Assembly (NCBI GenBank): GCA_030549175.1 | Contig: JAUKUA010000005.1 | Coordinates: 1,860,001-1,924,000, forward strand | Direction: 5' to 3' | Length of the DNA: 64,000 bases | From: Lasiosphaeris hirsuta | Taxonomy: Eukaryota; Ascomycota; Sordariomycetes; Sordariales; Lasiosphaeriaceae | Shown here: positions 23,001 to 36,920 of the stretch, piece by piece | Layout: each line of letters starts with the position of its first letter | How positions within the stretch are numbered: position 1 is the first letter of the stretch | The notes under the pieces: model-generated | Database searches by the model: none | What the model was told of the DNA's origin: nothing | What the model saw: the letters and a program-made list of their open reading frames with translations, nothing else | Made by a program: the position numbers and the translations under genes

Positions 23001-26000
23001 GTGGATATGCCGCTAGAGTCTTCCTCAGATGGTGAGCCATTGGCGTCAGCTAAGAAAAAGAAGCAGCGAAGACGACGCGATAAAGATGCAGAAAACCTTC
23101 GCAGAAACGACGTTCGGCACCAGCAGGAAATGGAGAGCCGAACTATTTTATACCAACAGCAATTAGCCACATCCGGAGATGTTTCTAAGGACAAATCACG
23201 TCTAATCATCAATTTGTCCAAGGAGTGGGATCAAGGCGTGATTTACGTCAATGACCACATCGGGGACAAGATCAAAGACCACCAAATTGAGGGCGTTCGC
23301 TTCATGTGGAACCACATCGTCGTCAACTCAACTGTCCGCCAAGGGTGCTTGCTTGCGCACGAGATGGGCTTGGGGAAAACAATGCAGACAATCACACTGT
23401 TAGTGGCTATCGCTGAGGCGGCTCGCTCACCAGATCCGTCCATTTCTTCCCAGATCCCTCGTGATCTTCGAAAGTCGCGGACGCTGGTTTTATGCCCTTC
23501 GGGCTTGTCCGACAATTGGCTTGATGAGCTATTGCAATGGGATCCAGAGATGACATTGGGGAATTTTATCAAAATCCACTCGCAACTCCAGCTATCCGTG
23601 CGGGCTGCCAAGATTCGGGAATGGGCTGAGGCTGGCGGAGTGCTTATCGTTGGTTATGGAATACTCTCAAGTTTGGTGAAGCAGAAGGACGAACTTATCA
23701 CTCTCTTGCACCAAAAGTCCACCATTGTCATTGCTGATGAGGCTCACAACCTCAAGAACCCTACCTCTCAGCGTCACAAGGCCGCTGCAGGTTTCCGGAC
23801 CATGAGTCGCATAGCCCTGACGGGTTCACCCTTGACAACCAATGTCCTCAACTACTATTCCATGATCAACTGGGTAGCCCCGGGCTATCTGGCCGATATA
23901 GAAGAGTTTAAGCAGAGGTTTGAGGTCCCGATCAGAGATGGTCTTTACGCTGATAGTGAGGAGTACGCGAGAAAGAAGTCTCGGAAACTCCTTCACATCC
24001 TGAAAGCGACTGTACAGCCTAAAGTCCACAGGAGGGACATTCAAGTGCTTAAAAATGTTCTCCCGATAAAGAAGGAGTTCATCATCACCTTGCCTCTGAC
24101 ACCACTCCAAAAGAAGGCATATGAGAAATGCCTGGAATTATGGCGGAGCGGTGACAATCGAATATCACAAGCACAGGTTTGGAGTCTCATTGCCTGTCTC
24201 AGCCCCCTGCTTGCCCATCCTCGGGTATTCCGGCAGCATCTCGAAGAACGCAAAAAGGCCGAAAAAGAAAAGGCAAAGGGAACGACTGCGTCGAAGTTAC
24301 CGGTAAATAACGGCGGCGGCGACGACGACGAAGTTGAGGATGTCGATGTGCCTCCGGACAATCTGAGCGGGATGCTGGCAACAGTATCAGGTAGATCGAT
24401 CGATAATCTCGAGCATTCCAACAAGATTCAAGTCCTAATTCACATCCTGGATCAATGCAAGAAGATTGGCGACAAGGTTTTGGTTTTCACCCAGAGCATC
24501 CCAGTGGTCAACTACCTCACCCGGCTCTTCACGCAGGAGAAGCGAGAATTCAGTCGGCTCGATGGTTCAACGCCGACCAACGATCGTCAGAACATGGTCA
24601 AGAAGTTCAATACGGATGACTCGGCAGAGATATACCTGATCTCAACTAAGGCGGGAGGTGTAGGACTTAACATTTACGGGGCAAACCGCGTCGTGATTTT
24701 TGACTTCCAATTTACACCCGCTGAAGAGCAGCAGGCCATTGGTCGAGCTTATCGGATAGGACAGAAAAAGCCCGTCTTTGTGTATCGACTGACTGCCGGA
24801 GGCACTTTTGAGGACGCCATTCAAAACAATGCTATTTTCAAAACACAGCTGGCATCGCGAATCGTGGATAAGAAGAACCCAGACCCCTACTCCAAGAAAA
24901 TGACCCAGTACTTCAAAGATCCCACGATTCCTGATCGGGATCAACAGAGCTTGACAGACGTCAAAGGGCAGGATAGGGTTTTAGACAGTCTCATCAGCTC
25001 GGAGAGTCTAGGTGGACTTGTGCGAAAGGTCATATCAACCGATGCCTACGAGATTGAAGAGGTGTACGTGCTGTCTCCCGAAGACCAGCGAGAAGCCGAT
25101 CAAGACATTGAACTTGAGAAGCTGCGGAGCCAAAATCCAGCCGAGTTCCGGCGCCGAGAGCAGGAGCTTCTAGCGCGGCGACAACAAGAACAGCTTCGTC
25201 GTGAACAGGGCGTAGTCGAGCAGCAGCATCAGAGTCTCGGCTACCTAGTGCCGCCCCTACCCCCTCCTGTCGGTGTTTTGGGGCAGGTTCAACGGATAGT
25301 GAAGGTGCCGGTGCCACCGCACCTCAGGGAGAATCGCAACCTACCGCCCCCGGCTCCGAGTGCAAACGGGGCTAGCCCAGTGGATAGCAGCGTCGTGGGC
25401 ATTGCCCAGCTAACACAGCAACTTGTTCAAGAGGCCGGCCATACGGCTTTCCTAGCCTCTCAAGCGTCTTCCACAGCTATCCTGCCGAGGCTTCCGTTCG
25501 TATCTTCCGATGACGCCACGACCCCTGCGATGCCGGTATCAGCGGGTCCGAGGATACCGGGTTTTGGGGGCTTCTTGGATCCGCGGAGCAGTAGCCTGTC
25601 AGGCAGCACCATTCCGATAGCTAGAAAGACTGACCCCGAGCCCATACTCGGTGCGGGGACGCACTACAAGCCCACAGACAGCGCGCAGAGTCAAGCAGAC
25701 GAGCCTGCCCGAGAGGCTGGCCCGGCTGACTGGCAAAATTTGCGCTTGGTGGATCTGGAGGACGTGTTGCTCCAGTTTCATAAATCCCTCTCCGCCGCGG
25801 GACGTCGGCCGGTGAATGTGCGGGATCTAAAGCACCGGACAGCCGTGGGGCTCGAGGGATTTCCCGGCTTGGAGAGGATGGACAAGCTACAGAGCTTGCT
25901 AAAGCTGGTCAAAAAGCCGAGGTTCGCAGAGGCGATGCTCTCTGGCAGACTCGACCCAATCGATGTTCTCAGGCTCTCAAAGTCCGAGCTAACCCGTTTG

Positions 26001-26645
26001 GATAGATATCTCGACAACATAGATGCAGAGGAATGGGAAGACTGGGTTTGGAGATATCTGCCGCATTCCCAAGTAGGCACAGACTTTTTTTCTAGCATAT
26101 GAGAGCGCGCGGCGACGATATCTTCTTAGCGACTGACGAACCAGCCACAGCAAACTCTGGGATTACTGCTACAGCAACTGGACTTACAACCGCCGCCAAC
26201 GAGCTCGACGGCCGCGACGACCCCAACGAACCGAACCCCCACTAACCTAACAAGCCCAGCTAGCCCACTGAACCCAACGAATCCGAGTAATGGACCAGTG
26301 GGGGTAAATGATCTAGAGAAGGTGGGGAAGCTAGAGAGTGCGGAAAGGGCGGAGAGGTCGGAGATGAAGGAAAGAAAGGAGAAGAGAGAGAAGAGAGAGA
26401 AGAGGGAGAAGAGGGAGAAGAGGGAGAAGAGGGAGAAGAGGGAGAAGAGGGAGAAAAGGGAGAAACGGGCCAGACTCAGCCAGGGGCCTGGGTCTGGAGA
26501 CCTAATGGTGCTGCAGCAGGTCATAGAGGATCGAGTCCAGCAAAACGACGACATATCGAGATTACGGAAGATGGCCAATGCGAGCAGCCGGCGGCAATCT
26601 ATGCGACCAGGGGATTCGGCGGATCTGCCACAGGTCATTGAGTAG
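20091..26645 (+). CDS. Snf2-family chromatin ATPase with SAM-like and ARID-like domains
   Basis: A very large Rad54/ATRX/ARIP4-type Snf2 protein. Preferred exons are 20091-26072 and 26145-26645, giving 2,160 residues; the unspliced frame stops at 26102 (2,003 residues). Order of parts: SAM-like helix bundle (about residues 10-85), ARID/BRIGHT-like domain (about 184-281, MRGGTFFTPK through WGWNLRMVYYRQLLAYE), long acidic/disordered linker, helicase N lobe with HEMGLGKTMQT near residue 1092 and DEAH in IADEAHNLKN near 1212, and C lobe with KVLVFTQS, STKAGGVGLN and QAIGRAYRIGQ (about 1460-1560). A Pro-rich tail precedes a predicted helical segment (NLRLVDLEDVLLQFH). The new C-terminal exon carries ten Glu-Lys-Arg triplets. 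Expected role: ATP-driven nucleosome or protein-DNA remodelling in the nucleus. A Met two codons downstream (20097) is an equal start candidate. Orthology to a named gene is not claimed. Confidence 0.88.
26379..26468 (+). repeat. 9-bp coding minisatellite, ten units
   Basis: Ten head-to-tail copies of GAGAAGAGR. The first two end in A, the ninth and tenth carry single substitutions. In the frame of the proposed last exon of the Snf2 gene every copy encodes Glu-Lys-Arg, because the substitutions are synonymous. The opposite strand reads as an FSL repeat in an accidental open frame. Confidence 0.9.
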
Positions 26646-27874
26646 ATCATGGGCAAGACGGGACGGCTATTCACTTTTCACTTGTTTTTTTTTGTTTCAA
26701 GATACCCAATCAGAATTTTTCATCTGCAAAGGCGTTTTGGTGGTTCGTGGGTTACGGCAGCAGCTAAAGTCTTCGGAAATCCTGTGTATCTTGCTCTGAG
26801 TGAGGGTGGAGAGTGGCGGAGCTCAACAGCAGGAGGAGCAAGGCACCTGGCTGCGTTTGGTGCATTTTGTCGATGGTTGTGAGACAGCTATATATTGCAT
26901 GTGTGTGCAGATATACAGATATGGCCGTTGCTACTACACAGGCGCCTAGATGGGGTGATGACAGATGGCAGGCGGCTGAATAAGAAACATGGATTCTAGA
27001 AGCAATGTGTCCTGAATATGCGTGTGACTTGCGTCTTAGTAGTATGGAAAAACTAATATGCAACAGTGTAACTGTGCCACCAAAAAAAAAAAGTTATTTT
27101 AAAACGCTATACCCGGCGTTTTGGTCTTGGTAGTATAAGCCTCTGGGTGTATGTATATGCATACAAGTAGTGGTTCGCAGAGAGGTGTCGTATGCGGGTC
27201 GCCCGAGGCAATATGCGGGATGCGTAGTCGTGGTGTATGCCCGCGCCTGAACTCGTACTGGAATACGCGGGGCTATGTTGCCAGGTGCGGGGATGGCCAG
27301 GGGAACAGGTCACCGAGGCTGGGGCGACTGAGGGCAATTGAGGGCGCGGCCAATGGGAGAGGGCGGATTTGGCTCAAGGGGAAAATGGACGGCGTTCTAT
27401 TCGAGAGACACGCTCGGTATAGCCTGGCACTAATTGCACATACCGAGACTCCGAGTCCAAAGAGAGAAAAGAGCCCACCCGGGTGGATTCAATGGAGACG
27501 CTCAGACGGGCTATCGGGTCGTTGGAGGGTCTCTGGCCTCTGGCCTGTTCTGCTCGCTGGGCTGGGTCTTCTGGTCTTTTGGTCTGCTGGTGACTCGTTC
27601 TACTTCTTCACCTCTCCATCACCTCTCTTCCGCGGAATTTGTCAATTGACAACTCCCTCGCCCTTGCCGCCGTGCCGTGTTATTGCCGTGCGCTATTGTC
27701 GATCAGCAGCAGAGTCTGCCAAGAGTCCCTTTTTTTTCGTACTTTATTTTTTTTTGCCCCTCCTCGTCCCTGTCACGGACTCCTCCCCGCCATCACTAGG
27801 ACCATCGCCGTCGCCATCGTCGTCGCTCTTGTTGCAATCAGCGTGTAGAGGTGATTGGGAGTAGAACAGCCACG
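26646..27874. other. Intergenic: promoter side of the ALAS gene
   Basis: It holds the 3' flank of the chromatin ATPase gene and the promoter and leader of the 5-aminolevulinate synthase gene. C/T-rich DNA from about 27590 to 27840 fits a 5' leader. The 237-codon frame at 27151-27864 has no recognisable domain. Confidence 0.6.
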
Positions 27875-29788
27875 ATGGACGCCGCCCTCCGCCAGTCCAA
27901 GGCCGTATGCCCCTTCATGAAGAAGGCAACGGCTGCCGGGCTTCGCGCCATGACAACCTCGGCCCGCCCCGTGGCTTCGCCCTGCGGCGGAACCATCTCC
28001 AAGCTGCAGGTGCTCGCACGCCGCTGCCCTGTCATGGGTAAAGCTATGGCCGTGCAGTCGGCCCGCATCGGCCACGCTGGCTTTCCTGGCGTTGCCGGCG
28101 TCGCTGCCATGTCCACCATCTCGGGTCACGGAAAGGCTCCTAAGGCGAAGCTGCACACGAGTCGCCCCCACGAGGCCAACGCCGTTGAGGGCTCGCTGTT
28201 CCGCGACAAGGGTATGTCGATTGATTCCGCCTCCTGGCTGCTTCGTCTTGCTGACTGCTTCTTCTCAAAAGTTCAACTTCCTCCCCGTCTCCCCGTCAAG
28301 TCGCAGCAGGCCGGCGCCAGCGCGGTGCCCTCCACACGTGCCGACGCCCACGACGCCCATGGCGCTAAGTTTGACTACAATGGCTTCTACGAGATAGAGC
28401 TGGACAAGAAGCACAAGGACAAGTCGTACCGCTACTTTAACAACATCAACCGTCTGGCCAAGGAGTTCCCCCGCGCCCACATGGCGAACAAGGAGGACCG
28501 CGTCACCGTCTGGTGCGCCAATGACTATCTCGGCATGGGCCGCAATCCCCATGTGCTGAAGGCAATGCACGAGACGCTCGACGAGTATGGCGCCGGCGCT
28601 GGCGGTACTCGAAATATCTCAGGCCACAATAAGCACGCAGTGGAGCTGGAGCGGAGCATCGCCAAACTCCACGCTACCGAGGACGCCCTTGTCTTCAGCT
28701 CCTGTTATGTCGCTAATGACGCTACCCTTGCGACTCTGGGCAGCAAAATGCCTGACTGCGTGATTCTATCAGACAGCTTGAACCACGCTTCCATGATCCA
28801 GGGCATTCGTCACTCCGGCGCGAGGAAGGTCATTTTCAAGCATAACGATGTAAAGGACCTCGAGGAGAAGCTGGCATCCCTGCCGCTCCATGTCCCCAAG
28901 ATCATCGCCTTTGAGTCTGTTTATAGCATGTGCGGCTCCATTGGGCCAATTGAGGAGATTTGCGACCTGGCTGAAAAGTACGGTGCCCTCACCTTTCTCG
29001 ACGAAGTCCATGCCGTCGGTATGTACGGCCCGCACGGCGCCGGTGTCGCTGAGCACCTCGACTTTGAAGCGCACGCAAACGGCAAGCCCCGTGGGACCAT
29101 CATGGACCGCATCGATATCTTCACCGGAACACTCGGCAAAGCCTACGGCTGCGTCGGCGGTTACATCGCCGGTAGCGCCAAGCTGATCGATACGGTCCGC
29201 TCCCTGGCTCCTGGCTTCATCTTCACGACATCTCTACCGCCTGCTGTCATGGCCGGCGCAAGGGCAGCCATCGAATACCAAATGAGCTATGGCGGCGACC
29301 GAAGGCAGCAGCAGCTGCACACGCGAGCCGTCAAGGAGGCGCTAGGCGCGCGAGATATCCCCGTGATCCCGAATCCAAGTCATATCATCCCGATCCTGGT
29401 GGGCAATGCCGAGCTAGCCAAGCAGGCAAGCGACAAGCTGCTACAAGACCACCAAATCTACGTACAGAGCATCAACTATCCGACGGTGCCTGTGGGCCAG
29501 GAGCGTCTGCGCATCACGCCGACGCCAGGCCACACCAAGCAGTACCGCGACCAACTGGTATCCGCTATTGAATCCATCTGGCAGGAGCTAGGCATCAAAC
29601 GAACCAGCGAGTGGGCGGCCGAGGGCGGCTTCATCGGTGTCGGCGAGGCTGGGTCCGCCCTGGCCGAGACACCGCTGTGGACGGATGCGCAGCTGGGTAT
29701 CGAGGGCAGCGGACCGATTGAAACACTTCTTGAGCAAGAGGCCGAGAGGAAGGTGGCGATGCCGGCTGCCGCCGCTGCTGCTGCTTGA
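27875..29788 (+). CDS. HEM1: 5-aminolevulinate synthase, mitochondrial
   Basis: PLP enzyme that condenses glycine and succinyl-CoA, the first step of heme synthesis, in the mitochondrial matrix. Exons 27875-28211 and 28272-29788 give 617 residues. The Ala/Arg/Lys-rich N-terminus is a presequence with two Cys-Pro motifs (AVCPFM and RRCPVM), which in this family act as heme-regulatory motifs. The catalytic core shows [37 protein letters not shown] and the PLP-binding lysine in [13 protein letters not shown]. The 60-nt intron (donor GTATGT, branch GCTGAC) has no stop and a length divisible by three, so its retention would simply insert 20 residues between presequence and core. The tail ends in a run of alanines. 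Confidence 0.94.
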   Translation: MDAALRQSKAVCPFMKKATAAGLRAMTTSARPVASPCGGTISKLQVLARRCPVMGKAMAVQSARIGHAGFPGVAGVAAMSTISGHGKAPKAKLHTSRPHEANAVEGSLFRDKGMSIDSASWLLRLADCFFSKVQLPPRLPVKSQQAGASAVPSTRADAHDAHGAKFDYNGFYEIELDKKHKDKSYRYFNNINRLAKEFPRAHMANKEDRVTVWCANDYLGMGRNPHVLKAMHETLDEYGAGAGGTRNISGHNKHAVELERSIAKLHATEDALVFSSCYVANDATLATLGSKMPDCVILSDSLNHASMIQGIRHSGARKVIFKHNDVKDLEEKLASLPLHVPKIIAFESVYSMCGSIGPIEEICDLAEKYGALTFLDEVHAVGMYGPHGAGVAEHLDFEAHANGKPRGTIMDRIDIFTGTLGKAYGCVGGYIAGSAKLIDTVRSLAPGFIFTTSLPPAVMAGARAAIEYQMSYGGDRRQQQLHTRAVKEALGARDIPVIPNPSHIIPILVGNAELAKQASDKLLQDHQIYVQSINYPTVPVGQERLRITPTPGHTKQYRDQLVSAIESIWQELGIKRTSEWAAEGGFIGVGEAGSALAETPLWTDAQLGIEGSGPIETLLEQEAERKVAMPAAAAAAA

Positions 29789-31191
29789 CCTCGCTTCCCT
29801 TTTTGTGTTGAATCAGCCCACGAAAAAGGGGGTGGTCGTTCTGTTCGAATTGTTTGCTCATCGGACCTGGAAACTCAAAATCCGTAACCACGTTCCTTGG
29901 AGCGAGGTGACGTTGGATTGATTTTGATACTGCTGCTCTGTTGATATTTGTCGCTTGTTTGCTGCGCCGCTTGGTCGCCAAAACCCGTCCACCAAAATGG
30001 GGGGGGGGGGGGGGAACATTTACTTCGTACATAGCTCTCGTCCATATCTCTAAAAGGGGGATGGAGAGAGGGACTCTTGATACAAAACCATTTATCTAAA
30101 CAAAAAAAGAAATGGAATCAGCTTCTGGCACTGGGGACCCCTGAATGAGGGGTCCCCCAAATTATTGGCCAATACTTGATGGGGCTCCCAACTGTTTTGC
30201 AAGTGGCATGATAATGATATATGGTGAGACGGGTGTGACCACCCGACAGATGTGGGTTGAACAGAGATGCTCAACCCAACTTCCACAGGCCCAGATCGAC
30301 CATGCCGCCGTCATCGCCATCTCCCGCTGCCAGCTATTGTAACAGCCACATCGGGAAATATCCGATGCCTCGGTACTGGCGTTTGTATCAGGAATTTGGC
30401 TGGCCAAAGACATTCCGCGTGGGCGTTTTGCACGGTTGCGCGCACGGTCCATTCCTTTCACATCGTGGCGTTGGTAGATTACGCGTATGAGGTGTCAGTC
30501 TTGAAGGTGTAGGTCAGCAAGGAAACCTGGCAGAGACGAGATTTGATATGTTGGGATGGCATTATGCTGCGGAATTGTTAGTGTGCAAATCCGCCGTCGG
30601 GTAAGTCGGGCAGGTGAGCGGGGCTGTGTCGCTACGGTGGTCGTGGACACCACTTCACGCAGGCACGGTGTGTCCTGGCGGCTGTGTCGCACGGCAAGCT
30701 TGTGGCGCGCCGTAGGAACGGAGTCGGAGCGAATGAGACGCTCCGGCGGAGCTAAAAGGCAACAGCCAACGACCGTCTCTCCTTCCACGACACGACGCGG
30801 CATCCTGCCTTCCCCCTCTAGTGCAAAGGGGGTTGAGAGGGATTCGGAACATTTTAATGAAAAATAACGATGTGAAGGGGGACGGACGGCCTGGGTTGTT
30901 ATAATGATGCCCGAGTCGCTTTTGATTCTGGATTCTGGACTCTCCGGACGGAGCAATGTCCCAGCTTTGTGCCCTGAGCCCGTTCAAGTTCTCCCACTCT
31001 TCTGCGATCCCCCCCCTCTCTCTTCCCCCTCTCTGCTTTCGTTCTCGCTTCTTCCGCTTTACGTGTGTCTTCAACCTCCCTACCTGGTACTCATCCCGAG
31101 TAATGATTTGAGCCGGGACGTTAGAGACACAGTAGATCACATTATCTTGAACAGTCTGCGGCCGTGACTCGGCGCAAACCAGGGCAAAACC
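29789..31191. other. Intergenic between ALAS and the Zn2Cys6 gene
   Basis: 1.4 kb with a 16-G run (29999-30014), a perfect hairpin (30133-30157) and a C/T-rich stretch near 30980-31090 that fits the leader of the downstream gene. No coding frame is supported. Confidence 0.6.
30133..30157. repeat. Perfect inverted repeat, 10-bp arms
   Basis: GGGGACCCCT and its exact inverse complement AGGGGTCCCC flank the 5-nt spacer GAATG. It is intergenic, 345 bp past the ALAS stop codon. It could be an RNA hairpin in the 3' flank or a palindromic protein site; neither is shown. Confidence 0.75.
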
Positions 31192-33812
31192 ATGAACACA
31201 GAAACGCTGTCCAAGGCGCAAAAAGGGCCGCGAGCCTGCGCAACGTGTGCCCGCGCAAAGAGTCGCTGTATTCCCGGCCCGGATGGGGTGAAGTGCGAGC
31301 GGTAAGTCCAGAGCTGTGAAATAAGAGGCTGTTCCCCCCCCCCGTCTTATAAGGTCTTTGAGATGGGGGATAGTGAAATGGGGAACGGGAAATGGGGAAG
31401 GAGCTATCAGTCCATCTGCTTCCACTATACCCCGATGTAATCCAATCGATGGCAACTTGACGGAATGCGGATGCCACGACCCGAGACCCGGCGGGATGGA
31501 TATCGTCCACCGGAAACAGTCGGCACGCCGTGTTTTCCGCCCGATCCCCTACTTCCCCTCCATCCTTGCCTCCCCCTCCCCCCCCTCCCCCCCCCCTCAA
31601 GCACCCTGCAACGCTAACATAGCGTCCTCACCCTCAAAGGTGTCACCGACTCAATAAGCCATGCTCGTCTCAGACGCCCGCTCCCCCGCGCAAGCGGAAA
31701 GAGCCCAAGCCCACACGTGTTGCCGAGCTGGAGCGCCGTCTCGAGGACCTCACGGCCCGGATCGAGTCGGTCCAGCGGCAGCCACCGAGCCCCCCTGACT
31801 CTGAGGATGCGCCTATGACGGGGACAACCGTCCCTGCTGAGACGGAAGGACAGAGAGTCGTCCGCCAGTCCCGCCAGCTCTGGCCAAACCCCTTTATGCA
31901 CATCTTCCCCGACACCAGCGAACCCCACAGCCCCGACGAGACCTCACCGCCCGCGGCACCGGCACTGAGGGGGAGCATCGGGAGCGGAAGCAGTGCCGCC
32001 ACCCCGGACTCTCCCACCGTGATCCAACACCCCGCCGGCACCAGCCCGAACACAGAGTTGACCACCAAGTACCCCCAACCCCAACCAAAACAAAAACAGC
32101 CCGTCCAGTGGCCCGAGGGCGAAGAGGCCGAGCAGCTCCTGGCGGAGTACCAAACCCACATGGCCCACCTGTATCCTTTTGCTGTAGTCCCGCCGTGCAT
32201 GAACGCTGCCGAGCTGCGACGCGAGCGGCCCTTCCTCTGGAAGGCCGTCATGATGGAGGCGTGCCAGCTTGACGGGGTGCGGCAGATGATTCTAGGTAAC
32301 GAACTGCTGCGCGAGATCTCCGAGGCGGCCATTGTGCGGCCGCAGAAGAGCTTGGATTTGCTGCAGGGGTTGCAGGTCTTGATTTCTTGGTGCGTCCCTC
32401 TTTTTTCTCTCGGTGGGGTGGGAATAGGGGCTGCGTTCTACGAAAGGTTGACGCTAATGTGGCTTTGTTGTTGTTGTTGTGTCTGGCAGGTATCACTACA
32501 GCCTCAACAGCTTTCAGATGACCAATCTGCTGTTCCTCGCCAGGTCCATGTGTAACGGACTTGGCTTCAGCGAGCTCCAGGGCCCACCGCAGCTTGGGGA
32601 CCTCAGCTCCGAGTGTCTGGAGAGGATGCGGGCATTTGCCGGGACATATTACATTGTTACCGTGTTTGTCTCCCTCTCCTTGAAGGAGAATCAAGACGCC
32701 CATTGACACCCACGACACCCACTGACACCCAACAACAGCACCTTCACCACAAACAAAAAGCCCGACGGCCTCATGGGGACCACGTACCTTGAAGAATGCT
32801 GCTGGGCGCTCGAGAAGGCAATGGAATACCCCACCGACCGCATCCTCGTCTGGCTCATCCGCGCCCAGCAGCTGTCACAGCGCATATGTCTGGCTCTCGC
32901 CTTCCGCAATGCCGGCCTCAACCTCGAGCCCATCGAGACGCCGCTGATCGACGTCATTTCGCGCCTCGAGCAACAAATATCCACACTCAAAAGCTCTCTG
33001 CCACCCGGTATCAGGGAAAGCCGTTAGTCTCTCTACTTTTCTCTCTTCCCAGCACTCCCTAACTGGAACAGCTTCCCTCATCGGCCATCTCTACGTCGCC
33101 GAAATGCTCCTCTACGAAATCGCGCTCGGCGACAACACCACCGCTATGGACCAGTCCACCCGTCTCGCCCTTCTCAATTCATGCCTTCGAGCTACCAGGA
33201 ACTTCCTCGATAACCGCTTCGCCCAGGGAATCCAGGAGTACCCGCGCTTCATTTGCATGTCATCCTTTGACTTCGTCTACTCTTTCCTTACCGCCCTCAA
33301 GCTTATCACACTACAGACACCCGGGTGGGACCTGGCCCGGGTGCGGCAGGATCTCGACTTTGACCGCTTCGTCGAGCGGCAGGTACGCGACATGGAATTC
33401 ATGGCAGAGCGGCGGCGGCGCAGGCGCAAGTTTATTTATGGCAATTGGGAGGATTTTAGGACCATGGACCACGGTGGGCTGGACGAGGGGGAGGAGGACC
33501 CGTTTTTGAAGCTGGCCAGGAAGATAAGGAGCTTGAGCCGGATTATGGTGAGTCTTTGCTTTTCTCTCTGCCCTCACCTGTGTGCGTGCGTGCTAATAAT
33601 ATCTGTACTAGCACGAGGAACTCCAGAATGAATTTGCGACGCCGCAGTTGACCATGGTTGCAGGGTCGCCAGTTATGACGGTCACCGACGTAACGCAGGG
33701 CTTTATTCACGGCCTCGATGCCAACTCGATCTGGGACGACGTAGCTGGACTCACGGCAGAGTGGGACCACCTAGACAGCCTGCTGTTCAACAGCAACGGC
33801 TCATTCATCTGA
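31192..33812 (+). CDS. Zn2Cys6 fungal transcription factor
   Basis: Nuclear DNA-binding regulator. Exons 31192-31301, 31640-32389, 32490-32663, 32739-33022, 33072-33547 and 33612-33812 give 664 residues. The binuclear zinc cluster is CATCARAKSRC...KCERCHRLNKPC with all six cysteines. It is split by a 338-nt first intron between the fourth and fifth cysteine. A basic linker (PPRKRKEPKP) and a short heptad segment (VAELERRLEDLTARIESVQ) suited to dimerisation follow. The rest is the helical middle region typical of fungal Zn2Cys6 regulators, ending in an acidic tail (SIWDDVAGLTAEWDHLDSL) that could activate transcription. The target genes are unknown. It sits 1.1 kb upstream of a secreted GH30 hydrolase in the same orientation. 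Exon borders in the middle are supported by phase but not by close homology. Confidence 0.85.
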
Positions 33813-36500
<2,688 letters not shown>

Positions 36501-36920
36501 TTTTTGGGGAATATATATGTGTTCTTGGCTGCTTGGGTGAGCCTATAGCCGGGCAGAGAGGGATTGGGTATTTGGTCCGGTGAGAAATAAGGGGAAGAGA
36601 GGGGTAGTGGGGTACAAGATGATAATTTCAAGCAAGCTTTGTGGAGAGGGGAATTACCGTCAACGGCGGAAAATATTTGGTAAACTGGAAGTAGCAGGCA
36701 AGAATCAAGTTGTTCGTGGCTGCATGATCAATGTGGTGTGACGTTGAGGGGCTCCTGCTTCAAGATCGGAAAAGCGACCGATCGGCTGTTAAATACCCAT
36801 CGCTTTAAAAAATTACAGGGAAAAAGCCCGGTCCCAATAGCGAAACCCTTTGAGCTACCCGCGGGCTCCCTTCTACCATCCTCGGCAGGCACCCGCTGTA
36901 CTCAATCCAAACTCTGAAAT
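36501..36920. other. Intergenic: GH30 3' flank and THI6 promoter
   Basis: 420 bp in tandem arrangement. I looked for a TPP-riboswitch core, because other fungal thiamine genes carry one, and found none. Confidence 0.5.

Noticed and set aside
26126..26674. Minus-strand 182-codon frame with FSL repeats
   Set aside because: It is the mirror of the EKR-coding minisatellite; repeats of length 9 stay open on both strands by construction.
27151..27864. 237-codon frame before ALAS
   Set aside because: Low-complexity Ser/Pro end over the C/T-rich leader; no domain.
29999..30014. 16-G run as a functional element
   Set aside because: Plain homopolymer in intergenic DNA; length may even be an assembly artefact.
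36501..36920. Possible TPP riboswitch upstream of THI6
   Set aside because: No CUGAGA / ACCUGAU-type core and no long leader intron are visible; fungal TPP switches are better known from other thiamine genes.
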